Positions 25,604 to 34,333 of a DNA stretch of 64,000 bases are shown in pieces. Numbering within the stretch: the first letter of the stretch is position 1; each line of letters begins with the position of its first letter. Below the pieces are notes generated by a model. It searched no databases, was not told the origin of the DNA, and worked only from the letters and a program-made list of their open reading frames with translations. The translations under genes and the position numbers were made by a program. The stretch is taken from positions 90,794 to 154,793 of the forward strand of contig JAWRHV010000014.1 of NCBI GenBank assembly GCA_040266995.1. Direction: 5' to 3'. Origin of the DNA: UBA4312 sp040266995. GTDB lineage: Bacteria > Bacillota_I > Bacilli_A > Erysipelotrichales > Erysipelotrichaceae.

Positions 25604-26818
25604 TTATTTTAGCTTGATCATGGATTTCAACACATCCACAATCTGCTGCACGCTGATCCGGCCATCATTTTCCTTCATCAATTTTTCGACCTTTTTCAAT
25701 ACCTTCGGTAAATACTTCTGAAACAAGCCGGCAATCTCTGTATCCCAGTCAACAGACCGTTCATCCACCTGGCCGGTATACACTTTTTCAAAAGTATTCA
25801 TACAGATTTTTCCGGCAATCAAGGTAATGGAGCCGGCCACTGCCGCATTGAGTACCGAGGCAGCCAGGTTGATTCCCGGTACCGATTTCAACACATTCAA
25901 CGCCGTCTTTCCGGCAATCGTTGTCCCTCCGGCCCGGATGATCGAGTCGATGATCTCATTCGAGGTATTCTTTTTGTTTAAACCATACACCTTGGCAATC
26001 GCCCATAACATCCCCGACTGTAACGGGTACAGGATGGCTGCATCCGGTGTCGTGATCGGGACCGCACCGATCGTTGTAGCTGCAGCAGTAGAAGCGGCCA
26101 CAATGGAATAGCACAGAGAGCGTTTCATCTTCAGATCCAGCTCCTTCACCGAATGCGCTGCTGCTTCCTTGCTCTGTCCGGCCAACGCCTCGGTTTTCGC
26201 CGTCAGTACATCCAGTCCATACGGATAGACAATGGTATGCGTATCCACCGGATAGGCCTTGGCCACAACCGGTATAATATTCTTCACCTGCAATGGATGA
26301 TGTTTGTGCTTTTCGTTATAGTGCCAGATATGCTGGGAAACCATCTCCTGGTTTTCCTGTGCATCCGGCTGTGAATACGACTTCGTCAGAACGACTAAGA
26401 TCGGTACATTCTTCCAGTCTTTGGTAATATCAGCTAACGAATCCAACACCCGATCATCGATGCGTCGACTGGTTCCGTCGATACAAAACCAGATCATATG
26501 AATCAGTTTTTCCGTATCCTTTGTCCGGATCCCGGAGCGGCTGAATCGCGCCAGTTCTCTTCGAATACGGTACTGTTTCACAAAGCTGTATTCGTATCCG
26601 ACTGTATCAATCATCCGAAACGGCAGCTGCTCATTCTGATATATACCGATTTCGGTGGTTGTGATCCCGGCTCCTTCCGGTGCCTGCGAGGATCCCAGAA
26701 TGGCGTTGATCAACGTGCTTTTCCCACAGCCGGAAGCCCCCGCCAACAACACGTTGATCTTATCGTCCTTTACCGCCTGGATTTCTTCATAACGAGTTTG
26801 TTTCTTTTTTTTAGTCAT
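25604..26818 (-). CDS. YeeP/IRG-like GTPase with hydrophobic C-terminal helical domain
   Basis: A 404-residue GTPase. G1 is AGASGCGKST (about residues 26-35), G2/G3 are ITTTEIG and MIDTVGYEYS, and G4 is VVLTKSYS. The C-terminal half contains Gly/Ala-rich helices (SIVAASTAAATTIGAVPITTPDA and a second set near 290-330), similar to DUF697-containing GTPases that sit at membranes. The ATG at 26818 is preceded by GGGGTGAT. Upstream and downstream neighbours are a HAD phosphatase and a TPR-like protein on the same strand. The function is not known. Dynamin/IRG-like membrane remodelling is a speculation. Confidence 0.72.
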   Translation of the reverse strand: MTKKKKQTRYEEIQAVKDDKINVLLAGASGCGKSTLINAILGSSQAPEGAGITTTEIGIYQNEQLPFRMIDTVGYEYSFVKQYRIRRELARFSRSGIRTKDTEKLIHMIWFCIDGTSRRIDDRVLDSLADITKDWKNVPILVVLTKSYSQPDAQENQEMVSQHIWHYNEKHKHHPLQVKNIIPVVAKAYPVDTHTIVYPYGLDVLTAKTEALAGQSKEAAAHSVKELDLKMKRSLCYSIVAASTAAATTIGAVPITTPDAAILYPLQSGMLWAIAKVYGLNKKNTSNEIIDSIIRAGGTTIAGKTALNVLKSVPGINLAASVLNAAVAGSITLIAGKICMNTFEKVYTGQVDERSVDWDTEIAGLFQKYLPKVLKKVEKLMKENDGRISVQQIVDVLKSMIKLK

Positions 26819-26822
26819 CTTA

Positions 26823-27653
26823 TCACCCCAACAGATTGAAGAAAGAAAATGCCTGATAGATACCGTCTTTATCAATATCGGCCGTTACGATATCGGCCTT
26901 TTCCTTGACAGCCCGGCTTGCGTTACCCATCGCAACCGACTGGTCGGCCACTTCAAACATATTCAGATCATTGGCTCCATCCCCGATCGCAATGACATCT
27001 TCTTGGGCTACACCGAAATAATCCATCAGATCGCGCATTCCCATCGCTTTGGTGATCCCATAAGCAGCCACTTCTCCCGAATCCTTTCCAAACGGGGCAA
27101 AGGTGGAAGGAATCACTTCAAAATCCTTGGATAAATCTGCATATATTTGCGAAAAGCCTACTTCAGAAGACAAAAATGTAATCTTATTAAAGGATATCTG
27201 TTTGGGATCCCCGATTTTCCATATCTTCTTCAGCTGGATCAATCCGTGTTTTTCATACGCCTCTTTGGATAAATGGGAACAATGCGTTTCGATCAACTGA
27301 TCAAAGACCGGCTTGACCCGCGCATCGGCCACAATGGCTTCGGTTGCTTCATAAATGGTCGGGATCGGCCGCTTGGAAAAGTAGTTATACAATTGTTGCC
27401 TTTGTTCGTTTCGCAAGCCTCTTTCTTTTAAGATCTTGTGATCGGCTTCCACATAGGAACCCGCACCCGCCACGATCCCGTCATACTGAATGGATTGCAG
27501 CTCCTTTGTGATTTCCGGTTTTTGCCGCCCGGTACATAGACAGATCTTATGTCCCTGGCTCTGTGCCAGCCGGCAAGCCTCCTTGGCCCTTTGGGGAATG
27601 GTTCCATCTGACATCAACAATGTGCCGTCCGCATCTAAAAATATAAGTTTCAT
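26823..27653 (-). CDS. HAD-superfamily Cof-type phosphatase
   Basis: A 276-residue Cof/YbjI-type phosphatase. Motif I DADGTLLMSDG (residues 6-16, nucleophile first Asp), motif II CTGRQ, motif III region KITFLS and motif IV GDGANDLNMFEVAD (about 225-238), with a C2B cap between II and III. These enzymes hydrolyse sugar phosphates, FMN or PLP. The start at 27653 follows GAGGTG. It overlaps the end of the YhhN gene upstream and is 4 bp from the GTPase gene. Confidence 0.9.
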   Translation of the reverse strand: MKLIFLDADGTLLMSDGTIPQRAKEACRLAQSQGHKICLCTGRQKPEITKELQSIQYDGIVAGAGSYVEADHKILKERGLRNEQRQQLYNYFSKRPIPTIYEATEAIVADARVKPVFDQLIETHCSHLSKEAYEKHGLIQLKKIWKIGDPKQISFNKITFLSSEVGFSQIYADLSKDFEVIPSTFAPFGKDSGEVAAYGITKAMGMRDLMDYFGVAQEDVIAIGDGANDLNMFEVADQSVAMGNASRAVKEKADIVTADIDKDGIYQAFSFFNLLG

Positions 27654-27655
27654 AG

Positions 27656-28345
27656 TCACCTCAATATCGAAAACGCAATGAAAAACTGTGCCATATAATA
27701 CATCACATGATTAAAAACGATCCGTTTTGGACTGTTTGTATCCTTTTTAAAATAAATCATACTTAAAACCAAGTCGGATATCACAAAACAAAGACCTCCG
27801 ACCAGCACAAAGAAAGCTCGTTGATCCTGTCCCTTCGTCCATATGGAAACACTTCCTGCCAACAAAGTCATCAGCAGCAGAAATGAGCCATAAGCTACCG
27901 CTATGTGTTGAAACTTCCCATAACGGATCCCCTTTTTCCGACTGTATGTCACAACCGCATAGCTGCTCACAATCGCCAGGATCAACGGAATCAGCCACCA
28001 GAACAGCGGAACATTGCGGACAGAATGCATCCACAGGGCCATAATATAGAAAAAATGTCCGATCGCAAAACAGAAAAAGCCGGCCAGAATAAAGAGATCC
28101 TGCTGTTTTTCATAGATCCATTTCAATCCCAGCCAGATATCCCCCAACAGTCCAAAGAACAAGCCACATACCATCAACCATGAATAGCGAGAAGGCGCTA
28201 TATATAAGAGATAAATGCCTGTCAACAAAAAGCCGGAGGAACAAATCACCTTGTAAAACAAAGAGCGGATCATGTTTCCTTCAATGCGTGCTTTCATAAA
28301 AAAATACAAGCTGATCCATGAAAAGATCATTAAGATATACTGCAT
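27656..28345 (-). CDS. YhhN/TMEM86-family membrane protein (lysoplasmalogenase-like)
   Basis: A 229-residue protein with about eight hydrophobic segments; FFGLLGDIWLGLKW and FVISDLVLSMIYF carry the conserved Asp/Ser positions of the YhhN family, whose mammalian members cleave lysoplasmalogens. Plasmalogens occur in many anaerobes, so such an activity would fit. A GTG at 28375 extends the frame but has no site. At the ATG 28345 a TATAAT lies only 6 bp upstream, which leaves room for almost no leader (see the promoter entry). Confidence 0.75.
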   Translation of the reverse strand: MQYILMIFSWISLYFFMKARIEGNMIRSLFYKVICSSGFLLTGIYLLYIAPSRYSWLMVCGLFFGLLGDIWLGLKWIYEKQQDLFILAGFFCFAIGHFFYIMALWMHSVRNVPLFWWLIPLILAIVSSYAVVTYSRKKGIRYGKFQHIAVAYGSFLLLMTLLAGSVSIWTKGQDQRAFFVLVGGLCFVISDLVLSMIYFKKDTNSPKRIVFNHVMYYMAQFFIAFSILR

Positions 28346-28351
28346 AGTTCT

Positions 28352-28380
28352 ATTATACAAAGAATGACCCTTCACGTAAA
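28352..28380 (-). promoter_or_regulatory. Promoter for an apparently leaderless YhhN transcript
   Basis: Minus strand: -35 TTTACG (28375-28380), 17-nt spacer, -10 TATAAT (28352-28357). The ATG begins 7 nt after the -10, which is where transcription normally starts. Confidence 0.55.
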
Positions 28381-28405
28381 AAAATCATCCTTTCCAAAGG
28401 ATGAT
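28376..28405 (-). terminator. Terminator of the ketopantoate-reductase-like gene
   Basis: Minus-strand arms ATCATCCTTT and AAAGGATGAT with a 2-nt spacer (effectively a tight loop) precede seven Ts. It overlaps the -35 of the YhhN promoter. Confidence 0.8.
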
Positions 28406-29296
28406 CTATCGGTTTTTCCCCTTCTTTTTCTCTATATAAGAATAGAACTCGTTGTGCAGGCGATGCATTTCATCCGGTGCTTTCATGGCATGCGCATACA
28501 TAAAGGTATGTCCGAATGAACTCTGATAGATCCATGCCAATCCTCTTTCAAAGATTCCCACAGGCATATAACACAACAGGTTCAGCTTCTTTGGGGATAG
28601 AGGATACCCTGCTTCCTTCAAACACAGAAGATTCTTTCGAATCTGTAGAGCGGTTCTATGCATAAGAAGTCTGTCTTTTCCTGCGTTTAACGGCTCTTGG
28701 GTCTCATAGTAACTGTCTGCCAAGGGAACGACCAAGGCCAGATGGCATAACTGCCAACAATGCATATCCGGTACGATTTGATAAGGGATCCGCGCTTGTT
28801 GAAACAGCTTGGCTAACGCTTGGCTTCGTTCGGTACGGACTCCATCCTTTTCGCCAAAGGTAGTCGGCTGGATCCATCTTGGTGTCAGATCAGCATGCAG
28901 AATGCCCTGCTCCAAGGAACCTCCGGCGCCGGGAAAAGCAGGCAGGATCCGTCCTTTTCCGCAGATTTCCTCCCAGGCATCATACTCTTCCAAGGAATTG
29001 ACCATCGTTACGATGGTCGGGCTCTGGTTCGTTCGCAAGGTTTCCAATGCCTCATGAAGCTGGTTTTCCCGTACAGCGACAAAGATAAAGGAATATATAT
29101 CTTCCTGCGCAAGGTGATCGATGACATGGATGGCCGATGTATGGATCTTGCCGTCCCGTTCATACTGCAGGCCCTTTTCCTTCAACTGGCGGTATCGCCT
29201 TGTCCGGGCCAAGATGGTCACATCCTGCCCTGTTTCATGAAAAAGCTGAGCATAAAGACTACCGATGACACCGGCCCCAAATACAAGAATACGCAT
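28406..29296 (-). CDS. Ketopantoate reductase-like (ApbA/PanE family) oxidoreductase
   Basis: A 296-residue NADPH-dependent reductase-like protein. The Rossmann motif VFGAGVIGSLYAQ lies at residues 5-17 and the FVAVRENQLHEAL region at about 72-84. PanE enzymes carry a catalytic Lys near residue 176 and a conserved C-terminal domain; here the second half is divergent (no typical KLxxN motif seen), so it may act on another 2-keto acid. It is the last gene of a four-gene operon behind a palindromic operator. No other pantothenate gene is nearby. Confidence 0.75.
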   Translation of the reverse strand: MRILVFGAGVIGSLYAQLFHETGQDVTILARTRRYRQLKEKGLQYERDGKIHTSAIHVIDHLAQEDIYSFIFVAVRENQLHEALETLRTNQSPTIVTMVNSLEEYDAWEEICGKGRILPAFPGAGGSLEQGILHADLTPRWIQPTTFGEKDGVRTERSQALAKLFQQARIPYQIVPDMHCWQLCHLALVVPLADSYYETQEPLNAGKDRLLMHRTALQIRKNLLCLKEAGYPLSPKKLNLLCYMPVGIFERGLAWIYQSSFGHTFMYAHAMKAPDEMHRLHNEFYSYIEKKKGKNR

Positions 29297-29299
29297 GTT

Positions 29300-30223
29300 T
29301 CACCTCTTCTTGACCGCAAACCGGAACATATCCGCCCCTAAGAAACGGACACCACAGGCATCGGACGCTTTTTCAAGCCGCTGAATTTCCTGAGGATCCA
29401 GCTGTATTTTTACCGCATCGGCCAGATCCTTGACTTGATAAGGCTTTCGGCAGCCACAAATAGGAACCATACCCTTTGAAGACACATAGCTCATCGCTAC
29501 CTGGGGTGCCTTAATTCCATGATTCGCGGCAATTTTTTCCATCTTTGCATACAGTGCCGAAAGCTTTTGCCGTTTTCGCTGAAACATCCATTTCATCATG
29601 GATTTCTGCTCGTTTTTCTTCGGTGGCACTAACATGCCTTCCTCCAGGACTGCCCAGGCCCAGAAGGCGATATCGTTTTTATGACACCATTCCAGCAAAC
29701 CCTCTTGTTCCCATTTTCGGTCGAGCAGGCTGAAGTGATTCTGCACACCATAAAGATGAATTCCCGCTTCATCCAGAATGGTTTTAGCCAGTTTGCACTC
29801 CTCCAGGTTAAAGTTGGATACCCCGATTTCTTTGATCTTTCCCTTCTGCCAAAGCTGGATCATCTCCCGTAAGTTTTTCTCGATATCATTCGGTAAATGC
29901 AGCCAGTAAATATCCACAGAATCTCTTTGAAAATCCTGCAGGTCTTTCATAAAGGACCGCAAGACCTGTCCTTCTTTGTATTTGCCTGTCGGTGTATACT
30001 TGGCAGAAATCAACGTATTGTCCCGGCAGACCCGTCCGACAATCGGCTGGCCCTTGCCCAGTCCATAATCCCTGGCGGTATCAAACACAGGAATTCCTTC
30101 CGCAACCGCTACAAGAACCGCGTTTCGTATAACGGATTCTTCTACATAGCTGCCGCGAAGCATTTTTTCATAGAGAGCATCTCCCCAGGCATTGGTGCCG
30201 ATAACGGCCTGTATTTTATTCAC
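29300..30223 (-). CDS. Aldo/keto reductase family protein
   Basis: A 307-residue AKR with TIM-barrel features VFDTARDYGLGKG (Asp/Tyr of the tetrad, about residues 46-58), LISAKYTPTG (Lys) and IYWLHLP (His), then EIGVSNFNLEECK. The C-terminal cofactor region GCRKPYQVKDLADA resembles AKR11/YhdN types. The frame opens with GTG at 30223 behind GGAAAAG. Its stop is 4 bp from the ketopantoate-reductase-like gene. Substrate unknown. Confidence 0.85.
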   Translation of the reverse strand: MNKIQAVIGTNAWGDALYEKMLRGSYVEESVIRNAVLVAVAEGIPVFDTARDYGLGKGQPIVGRVCRDNTLISAKYTPTGKYKEGQVLRSFMKDLQDFQRDSVDIYWLHLPNDIEKNLREMIQLWQKGKIKEIGVSNFNLEECKLAKTILDEAGIHLYGVQNHFSLLDRKWEQEGLLEWCHKNDIAFWAWAVLEEGMLVPPKKNEQKSMMKWMFQRKRQKLSALYAKMEKIAANHGIKAPQVAMSYVSSKGMVPICGCRKPYQVKDLADAVKIQLDPQEIQRLEKASDACGVRFLGADMFRFAVKKR

Positions 30224-30254
30224 TTTCTTTTCCTTCTTTCTTTCGGTTGTACTT

Positions 30255-30698
30255 CTATTTTTTCTTCAGCAGCCGGATCCACTTCTTTTGACGATGCCGG
30301 TAGAAACACTGGGCCCACAGGGTCACAAATCCGGTTTTCCATCCGGCCTGAATTTCGACACGATCTGTGTATTCACACGTATCTTCTGTCATGGGACGCA
30401 GGCATATTTCATGGTTCCAAACGGGTACAAAGGGATTTCCTTCCTCGGTATAAATACCCTCTTCCATGGAAAAACGAAGGACATGGATCGTATGCGTGCC
30501 CATAGGAAAGAGGCCGAACAAACGAAACGCAAAGGAACATGTTTCCTGTGGCTTCCAGGTATGCACGCTTCCGATGGGTGTAAATGTCGCGTAAAGCCAG
30601 GCAATTTTCTGTAATGTTTCAAATTGCTGCAAAAGCATAAAGACCGTCTTTGTGTCTGCCGGAAATACCGATGTCCTTTTTACAATTCTTTTTTTCAT
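30255..30698 (-). CDS. SRPBCC/START-like ligand-binding protein
   Basis: A 147-residue soluble protein. Its strand-helix pattern (IVKRTSVFPADTKTVFMLLQQ at the start, GIYTEEGNPFVPVWNHEICL, CEYTDRVEIQ) resembles SRPBCC-fold proteins with a hydrophobic cavity. The ATG at 30698 lies 6 nt after AAGGGG; the alternative ATG two codons earlier directly abuts that site. It is the second gene of the operon with a small membrane protein and two oxidoreductases. No catalytic motif is visible. Confidence 0.6.
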   Translation of the reverse strand: MKKRIVKRTSVFPADTKTVFMLLQQFETLQKIAWLYATFTPIGSVHTWKPQETCSFAFRLFGLFPMGTHTIHVLRFSMEEGIYTEEGNPFVPVWNHEICLRPMTEDTCEYTDRVEIQAGWKTGFVTLWAQCFYRHRQKKWIRLLKKK

Positions 30699-30724
30699 AG
30701 GCATCCCCTTCCATCAAAAAAACG

Positions 30725-31225
30725 CTAAATCAATGCGACCAGCCAGTATAAGCCGGCAACTATGGCCGCAATCGGAACGGCCACCGGGAAAAGCTGGATC
30801 CATTTCCACTTCTTGATTTCCACACTGTGCCAGCTGTCGTTCAGATCTTCGGTTCCCGGAATGATCCACCAGTCGGACAAAGCCACCCAGATGGTATCTA
30901 TAAACAGCCAGTCAAAGAACTCCGCGGCCATAAACAGGACATAATACTGCCAGAAAAAATCCCAATAGCTGTTCGCATGATTGATATGGACTATCAGAAA
31001 AAAAGGCACCACCAACATCCACCCCAGCAACAATACATGAGCAAATGCCCGTCTTTTTTTCATGGTTTCACGGCTCATCAGCCCCATCTCGATCACCCGT
31101 TCCTGCATCCCAGGTGGATAGAAGAAGATAGCTCCGACAGGGCCTTTACGATGCACCAAAACAGCCATGTAGGCAGCATAACAGATCCAAAGCACCAGAA
31201 TTTCCATGATCCAACGTCCTATCAT
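30725..31225 (-). CDS. Small polytopic membrane protein of unknown function
   Basis: A 166-residue protein with four hydrophobic segments (about residues 5-22, 62-80, 92-115 and 145-165) and aromatic-rich loops (WDFFWQYYVLFMAAEFFDWLF). It is the first gene of a four-gene operon (SRPBCC-like, AKR, ketopantoate-reductase-like downstream) and follows GGAG. A perfect 16-bp palindrome overlaps its promoter. Similar proteins are found beside TetR-type regulators, but I do not know a function. Confidence 0.55.
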   Translation of the reverse strand: MIGRWIMEILVLWICYAAYMAVLVHRKGPVGAIFFYPPGMQERVIEMGLMSRETMKKRRAFAHVLLLGWMLVVPFFLIVHINHANSYWDFFWQYYVLFMAAEFFDWLFIDTIWVALSDWWIIPGTEDLNDSWHSVEIKKWKWIQLFPVAVPIAAIVAGLYWLVALI

Positions 31226-31238
31226 ATCGTCTCCTTAT

Positions 31239-31254
31239 GTTAGTATATACTAAC
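31239..31254. promoter_or_regulatory. Perfect palindrome GTTAGTATATACTAAC, likely operator
   Basis: The 16-bp palindrome contains TATACT, a good -10 for the minus-strand operon beginning at 31225, and lies 14 bp before that ATG. It resembles TetR-type operators. No candidate regulator gene is adjacent. Confidence 0.6.
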
Positions 31255-31303
31255 TCTAAAGCTATTTTACCACCCCTTTCTATATCTCTCAACGAAAAGG
31301 GCA

Positions 31304-31328
31304 CAAAAAAATAAGGCATAACGCCTTG
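31304..31328 (-). terminator. Terminator of the oxidoreductase operon 31339-35176
   Basis: Minus-strand arms AAGGC and GCCTT with loop GTTAT are followed by seven Ts. Confidence 0.75.
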
Positions 31329-31338
31329 TTGATTCTCT

Positions 31339-32490
31339 CTACATCACAAACGCATGTTCTACCAGGAAGTCCCAGGCTTCCTTTACCATCTTTGTGATAT
31401 CTTTGCCATTGCTGATGACCGTCTCTTCCGGGAATGTCTGTTTGATATCCGTCACACCCAGTGCGAGCATCTTATTGGCCAGATAATTCATCTCTCCGGA
31501 AAAGAATGGATTTGGCTGCACCATGGCCGCATTGTATGTATCCAGAATAGCCGCAACCGAAACCCCATGATAGGTCAGGTCTTCGTAAGCGGTAAAGTCC
31601 CCTTGATGGATCGGCCCTGCTTCCTTCTGCATAACAGCCAGGTCTTCCAGACGCTTCTGTTCCTGATCCGACAACGGTTGAAAATCCTTCATTGTCCGGA
31701 CATTATCCTGCACTTGTTCCAAAGTGGACATACCGGATAATACAGCTAAAACGTCTTCCTTACTGGCCGCATAGCGGATTGCCCATCCGGCCGGTGACAG
31801 CTTAGGCTGCCATGTTTCCATTTGTTGCTGACAAGGTGAAGGGACATTGGCCAGAAATCCACCTTTGACCGGTTCCATGACAACAACCTTCTTACCATGT
31901 TTACGAATGACATCATAACATCCCTTCGATGCGATGAAATAGCTGTTCCAGTCAAAGTAATTGATGATGATCTGCACAAACTCCACTTCCGGATGCTCCG
32001 TCAAAATCTGGTCCAGTATCTCCGGCGAATCGTGGAAGGAAAAGCCCACATGTTTGATCTTTCCTTCTTCTTTCCACTTCTGTGCATGTTCAAATAACCG
32101 GCAGGTTTTGCCCACACCGCCTTTGCCATCCACACCGTTATAGAACTTGGTATTTAAGATGTGAAGAAAATAGTAGTCCACATAATCTGTCCCCAGATTC
32201 TCAAGCTGTTGCGCAAAGATTTACTCTACTTGATCCTCGCTTTGCACCGCAAAGGTCGGAAACTTGGTCGCAATGGTAAACCGATCGCGAGGGTAGCGGT
32301 CGACCACGGTCTTTTTCAGTGCGCCTTCGCTTTTCCCGTTATGATAGGCAAAGCTGGTATCAAAGTAGGTAAATCCATTTCCGATAAACGTATCCGCCAT
32401 ATCGTTCAATTGTTCATAATCAATCGCTTCCGGATTTCCATCAAAAACCGGTAGCCGCATAAACCCAAATCCCAGTTTTCCTTGTTCCAT
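31339..32490 (-). pseudogene. Aldo/keto reductase (4Fe-4S-lacking, YakC/oxidoreductase type) interrupted by an in-frame TAA
   Basis: A 384-codon frame is continuous except for TAA at 32221-32223. The N-terminal part (89 residues) has FMRLPVFDG, FDTSFAYHNG and TKFPTFAVQSEDQVE; the second part continues IFAQQLENLGTDYVDYYFLH, VGFSFHD, VMEPVKGG and LSGMSTLEQVQDN. The joint reads QVE-stop-IFAQQ; CAA or GAA to TAA is the simplest cause. All other family features are intact, so inactivation is recent or a sequencing error. Last gene of an operon with SDR, SMP-30 and another AKR. Confidence 0.82.
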
Positions 32491-32501
32491 ATTGTGTCTC
32501 C

Positions 32502-33350
32502 TTACCCGTGTAATTTGTACTCGCCGGTACGGATGGACGCAATGACGCCTCCGTCAATCAACAAATCCGTTCCGGTAATGAATCCGGCATGTTCTCCCAG
32601 AAGGAATGCAGCAGCTTCGGCAATTTCCTCCGATGTACCGCATCGCTCCGCTGCCGAGGCATCCACCATGTTCTGGTATCCTTGTCCAGCTGCCGCAAAT
32701 TCATCATAGGCCAATGGGGTCACGATGATCCCCGGGCTGATCGTGTTGATTCGAGCTCTGCGTTCTTTCCAGCTGGTGGCGGCAGCTTTGGTTGCCTGCA
32801 GGTGGTTGACCCGTTTGGCAATCATATACGCAAGTCCGGACTGCTGCATGGCTGTTTCTTGGATAAAAGGCAGATCCATTAGCTTTTCTGTTGGTGTATT
32901 CATAATCTCTGTTTCTACTTCGTAAGGGATCGGATACATATAGCCTGTCTGGCTGGAAATGATCAATCCGGCCCCACCACGGGCCATCACCTTTCCAAAG
33001 GCATCCACCGCATAGCCGGTTCCTACCATATCCAGTTTCAAGATATGTTCCGGTTTCGCCTGGTTCGGCGATGCGCCGGCCGTATCAATAAAGTACATGA
33101 CTTCGCCCAAAGAAGCCGCTTTGTGCGCAAAGGCCTCCACGCTTTCTTTTTCCAACGCGTTTACAACCATCGTTTCCACATCATACCCGCTGTATTGCAG
33201 GTCATGTGCTGTTTTTTCCAGGTTCTTTTCACTGATATCGCCTAATAAGATCTTTTTTCCGGCAGCCATTCTTCGTACAATCGCCGTTCCCATACTGCCG
33301 GCTCCCAATAAAGCCAATACTTGTTTCTTTTCATTTCGATCAAAAATCAT
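32502..33350 (-). CDS. Short-chain dehydrogenase/reductase
   Basis: A 282-residue SDR. The NAD(P) motif is LLGAGSMGTAIVRRMA (residues 14-29), an unusual GAGSMG version of TGxxxGIG. The catalytic Ser lies in IISSQTGYMYP and the Tyr/Lys pair in GLAYMIAKRVN (YxxxK, about residue 173). The C-terminus has SPGIIVTPLAYDE and FITGTDLLIDGG. It is encoded between the SMP-30 gene and the interrupted AKR, probably in one operon devoted to carbohydrate or polyol oxidation, but the substrate is not evident. Confidence 0.88.
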   Translation of the reverse strand: MIFDRNEKKQVLALLGAGSMGTAIVRRMAAGKKILLGDISEKNLEKTAHDLQYSGYDVETMVVNALEKESVEAFAHKAASLGEVMYFIDTAGASPNQAKPEHILKLDMVGTGYAVDAFGKVMARGGAGLIISSQTGYMYPIPYEVETEIMNTPTEKLMDLPFIQETAMQQSGLAYMIAKRVNHLQATKAAATSWKERRARINTISPGIIVTPLAYDEFAAAGQGYQNMVDASAAERCGTSEEIAEAAAFLLGEHAGFITGTDLLIDGGVIASIRTGEYKLHG

Positions 33351-33365
33351 CCGGTTTTCCTCCTT

Positions 33366-34325
33366 TTATTGAAATTGAAAGCTTCGATACGCTTTCGCAT
33401 AAACCTTTGCTCTGTAAATCCTGCATTGTCCAGTATATAAATCGGCTGCACACATATAGGCTTCATCCGTTCCCGGACGAATTGTCAGATGTGTGGATTT
33501 TGCCATTCCTTTTCGTACCCTTTCCGGCAGAAGAATCTGTCCGATCGGATACCCATTACGGTTAAACACCATGTATCGTGCCTGTCCGCACATGGCGACA
33601 TATAGATTTCCATCGGCATCGATGATGGTGGAGTCCGGTCCTTCCAGTCCGGTAAATGTATACGCGACATACGAGGAGGCTGGTTCAATGGTATACCTAT
33701 CTTCCATCAAAGCCATATGATGCAGTTTTCCAGCCCCATATTCAGTGACCCACAGATGTCGTCCATCCGGATCCAGCGAAATGCCATTGGTGGCAATCAT
33801 CCCGGAAGCGCTGACTGGATGTATTGTTTTCAGATCCGGTTCCACATAGAATACCCCCGCTGACGGATCGGCTTTCGTACCGCCCAGATCGGTATAATAG
33901 AATCCACCCTGGTCATCAAAGACCATGTCATCGATCATCCGACCGGTGCCGGTCACGATCGTATCCAACAGTTCCCCTTCCGGCGAAAGGATGGCAATCA
34001 GACATCCTTTATCCGAAGCTGCCATGGTGGAAAAGATGCGACCATCCTTATGGATCTTTACCGCCGAAGGCATCATGTGATCCGGCAGATCCGCAAATAC
34101 GGTCAGTTCTTTGGTCTCTATGTTCAGCTTCCAGATCCGGCTTTGCGGTGTGTTACAAATAAACAAATTCCCTTTCCGGTCAAAACAAAGACCTTCCAGA
34201 ATATTGATTCCATCCGGATTGGTGGGAATGTCCACAAACGGTTCAGCCCAGATGGTTTGTAAACCCTTTTCGTTTTCCGGAATCGGAAACCCCTTGTCTT
34301 CTTCTCGATAACGTAACGCTTCCAT
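33366..34325 (-). CDS. SMP-30/gluconolactonase-family lactonase
   Basis: A 319-residue six-bladed beta-propeller of the SMP-30/LRE group (Drp35-like). Metal-site regions include LEGLCFDRKGNLFICNT (about 43-59), GRMIDDMVFDDQGGFYYTD, MIATNGISLDPDGRHLWVTE and GPDSTIIDADGNLYVA. Such enzymes hydrolyse sugar lactones using Ca2+ or Zn2+. A lactonase between an aldo/keto reductase and an SDR suggests a pathway in which a sugar or aldonate is oxidised to a lactone and then opened. That pathway is inferred from neighbours only. Confidence 0.88.
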   Translation of the reverse strand: MEALRYREEDKGFPIPENEKGLQTIWAEPFVDIPTNPDGINILEGLCFDRKGNLFICNTPQSRIWKLNIETKELTVFADLPDHMMPSAVKIHKDGRIFSTMAASDKGCLIAILSPEGELLDTIVTGTGRMIDDMVFDDQGGFYYTDLGGTKADPSAGVFYVEPDLKTIHPVSASGMIATNGISLDPDGRHLWVTEYGAGKLHHMALMEDRYTIEPASSYVAYTFTGLEGPDSTIIDADGNLYVAMCGQARYMVFNRNGYPIGQILLPERVRKGMAKSTHLTIRPGTDEAYMCAADLYTGQCRIYRAKVYAKAYRSFQFQ

Positions 34326-34333
34326 ATCTGCCT

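Noticed and set aside
6372..32223. Reading the two internal TAA codons as sense (recoded stop).
   Set aside because: TAA is a normal terminal stop in many intact genes in this window, so reassignment is excluded.
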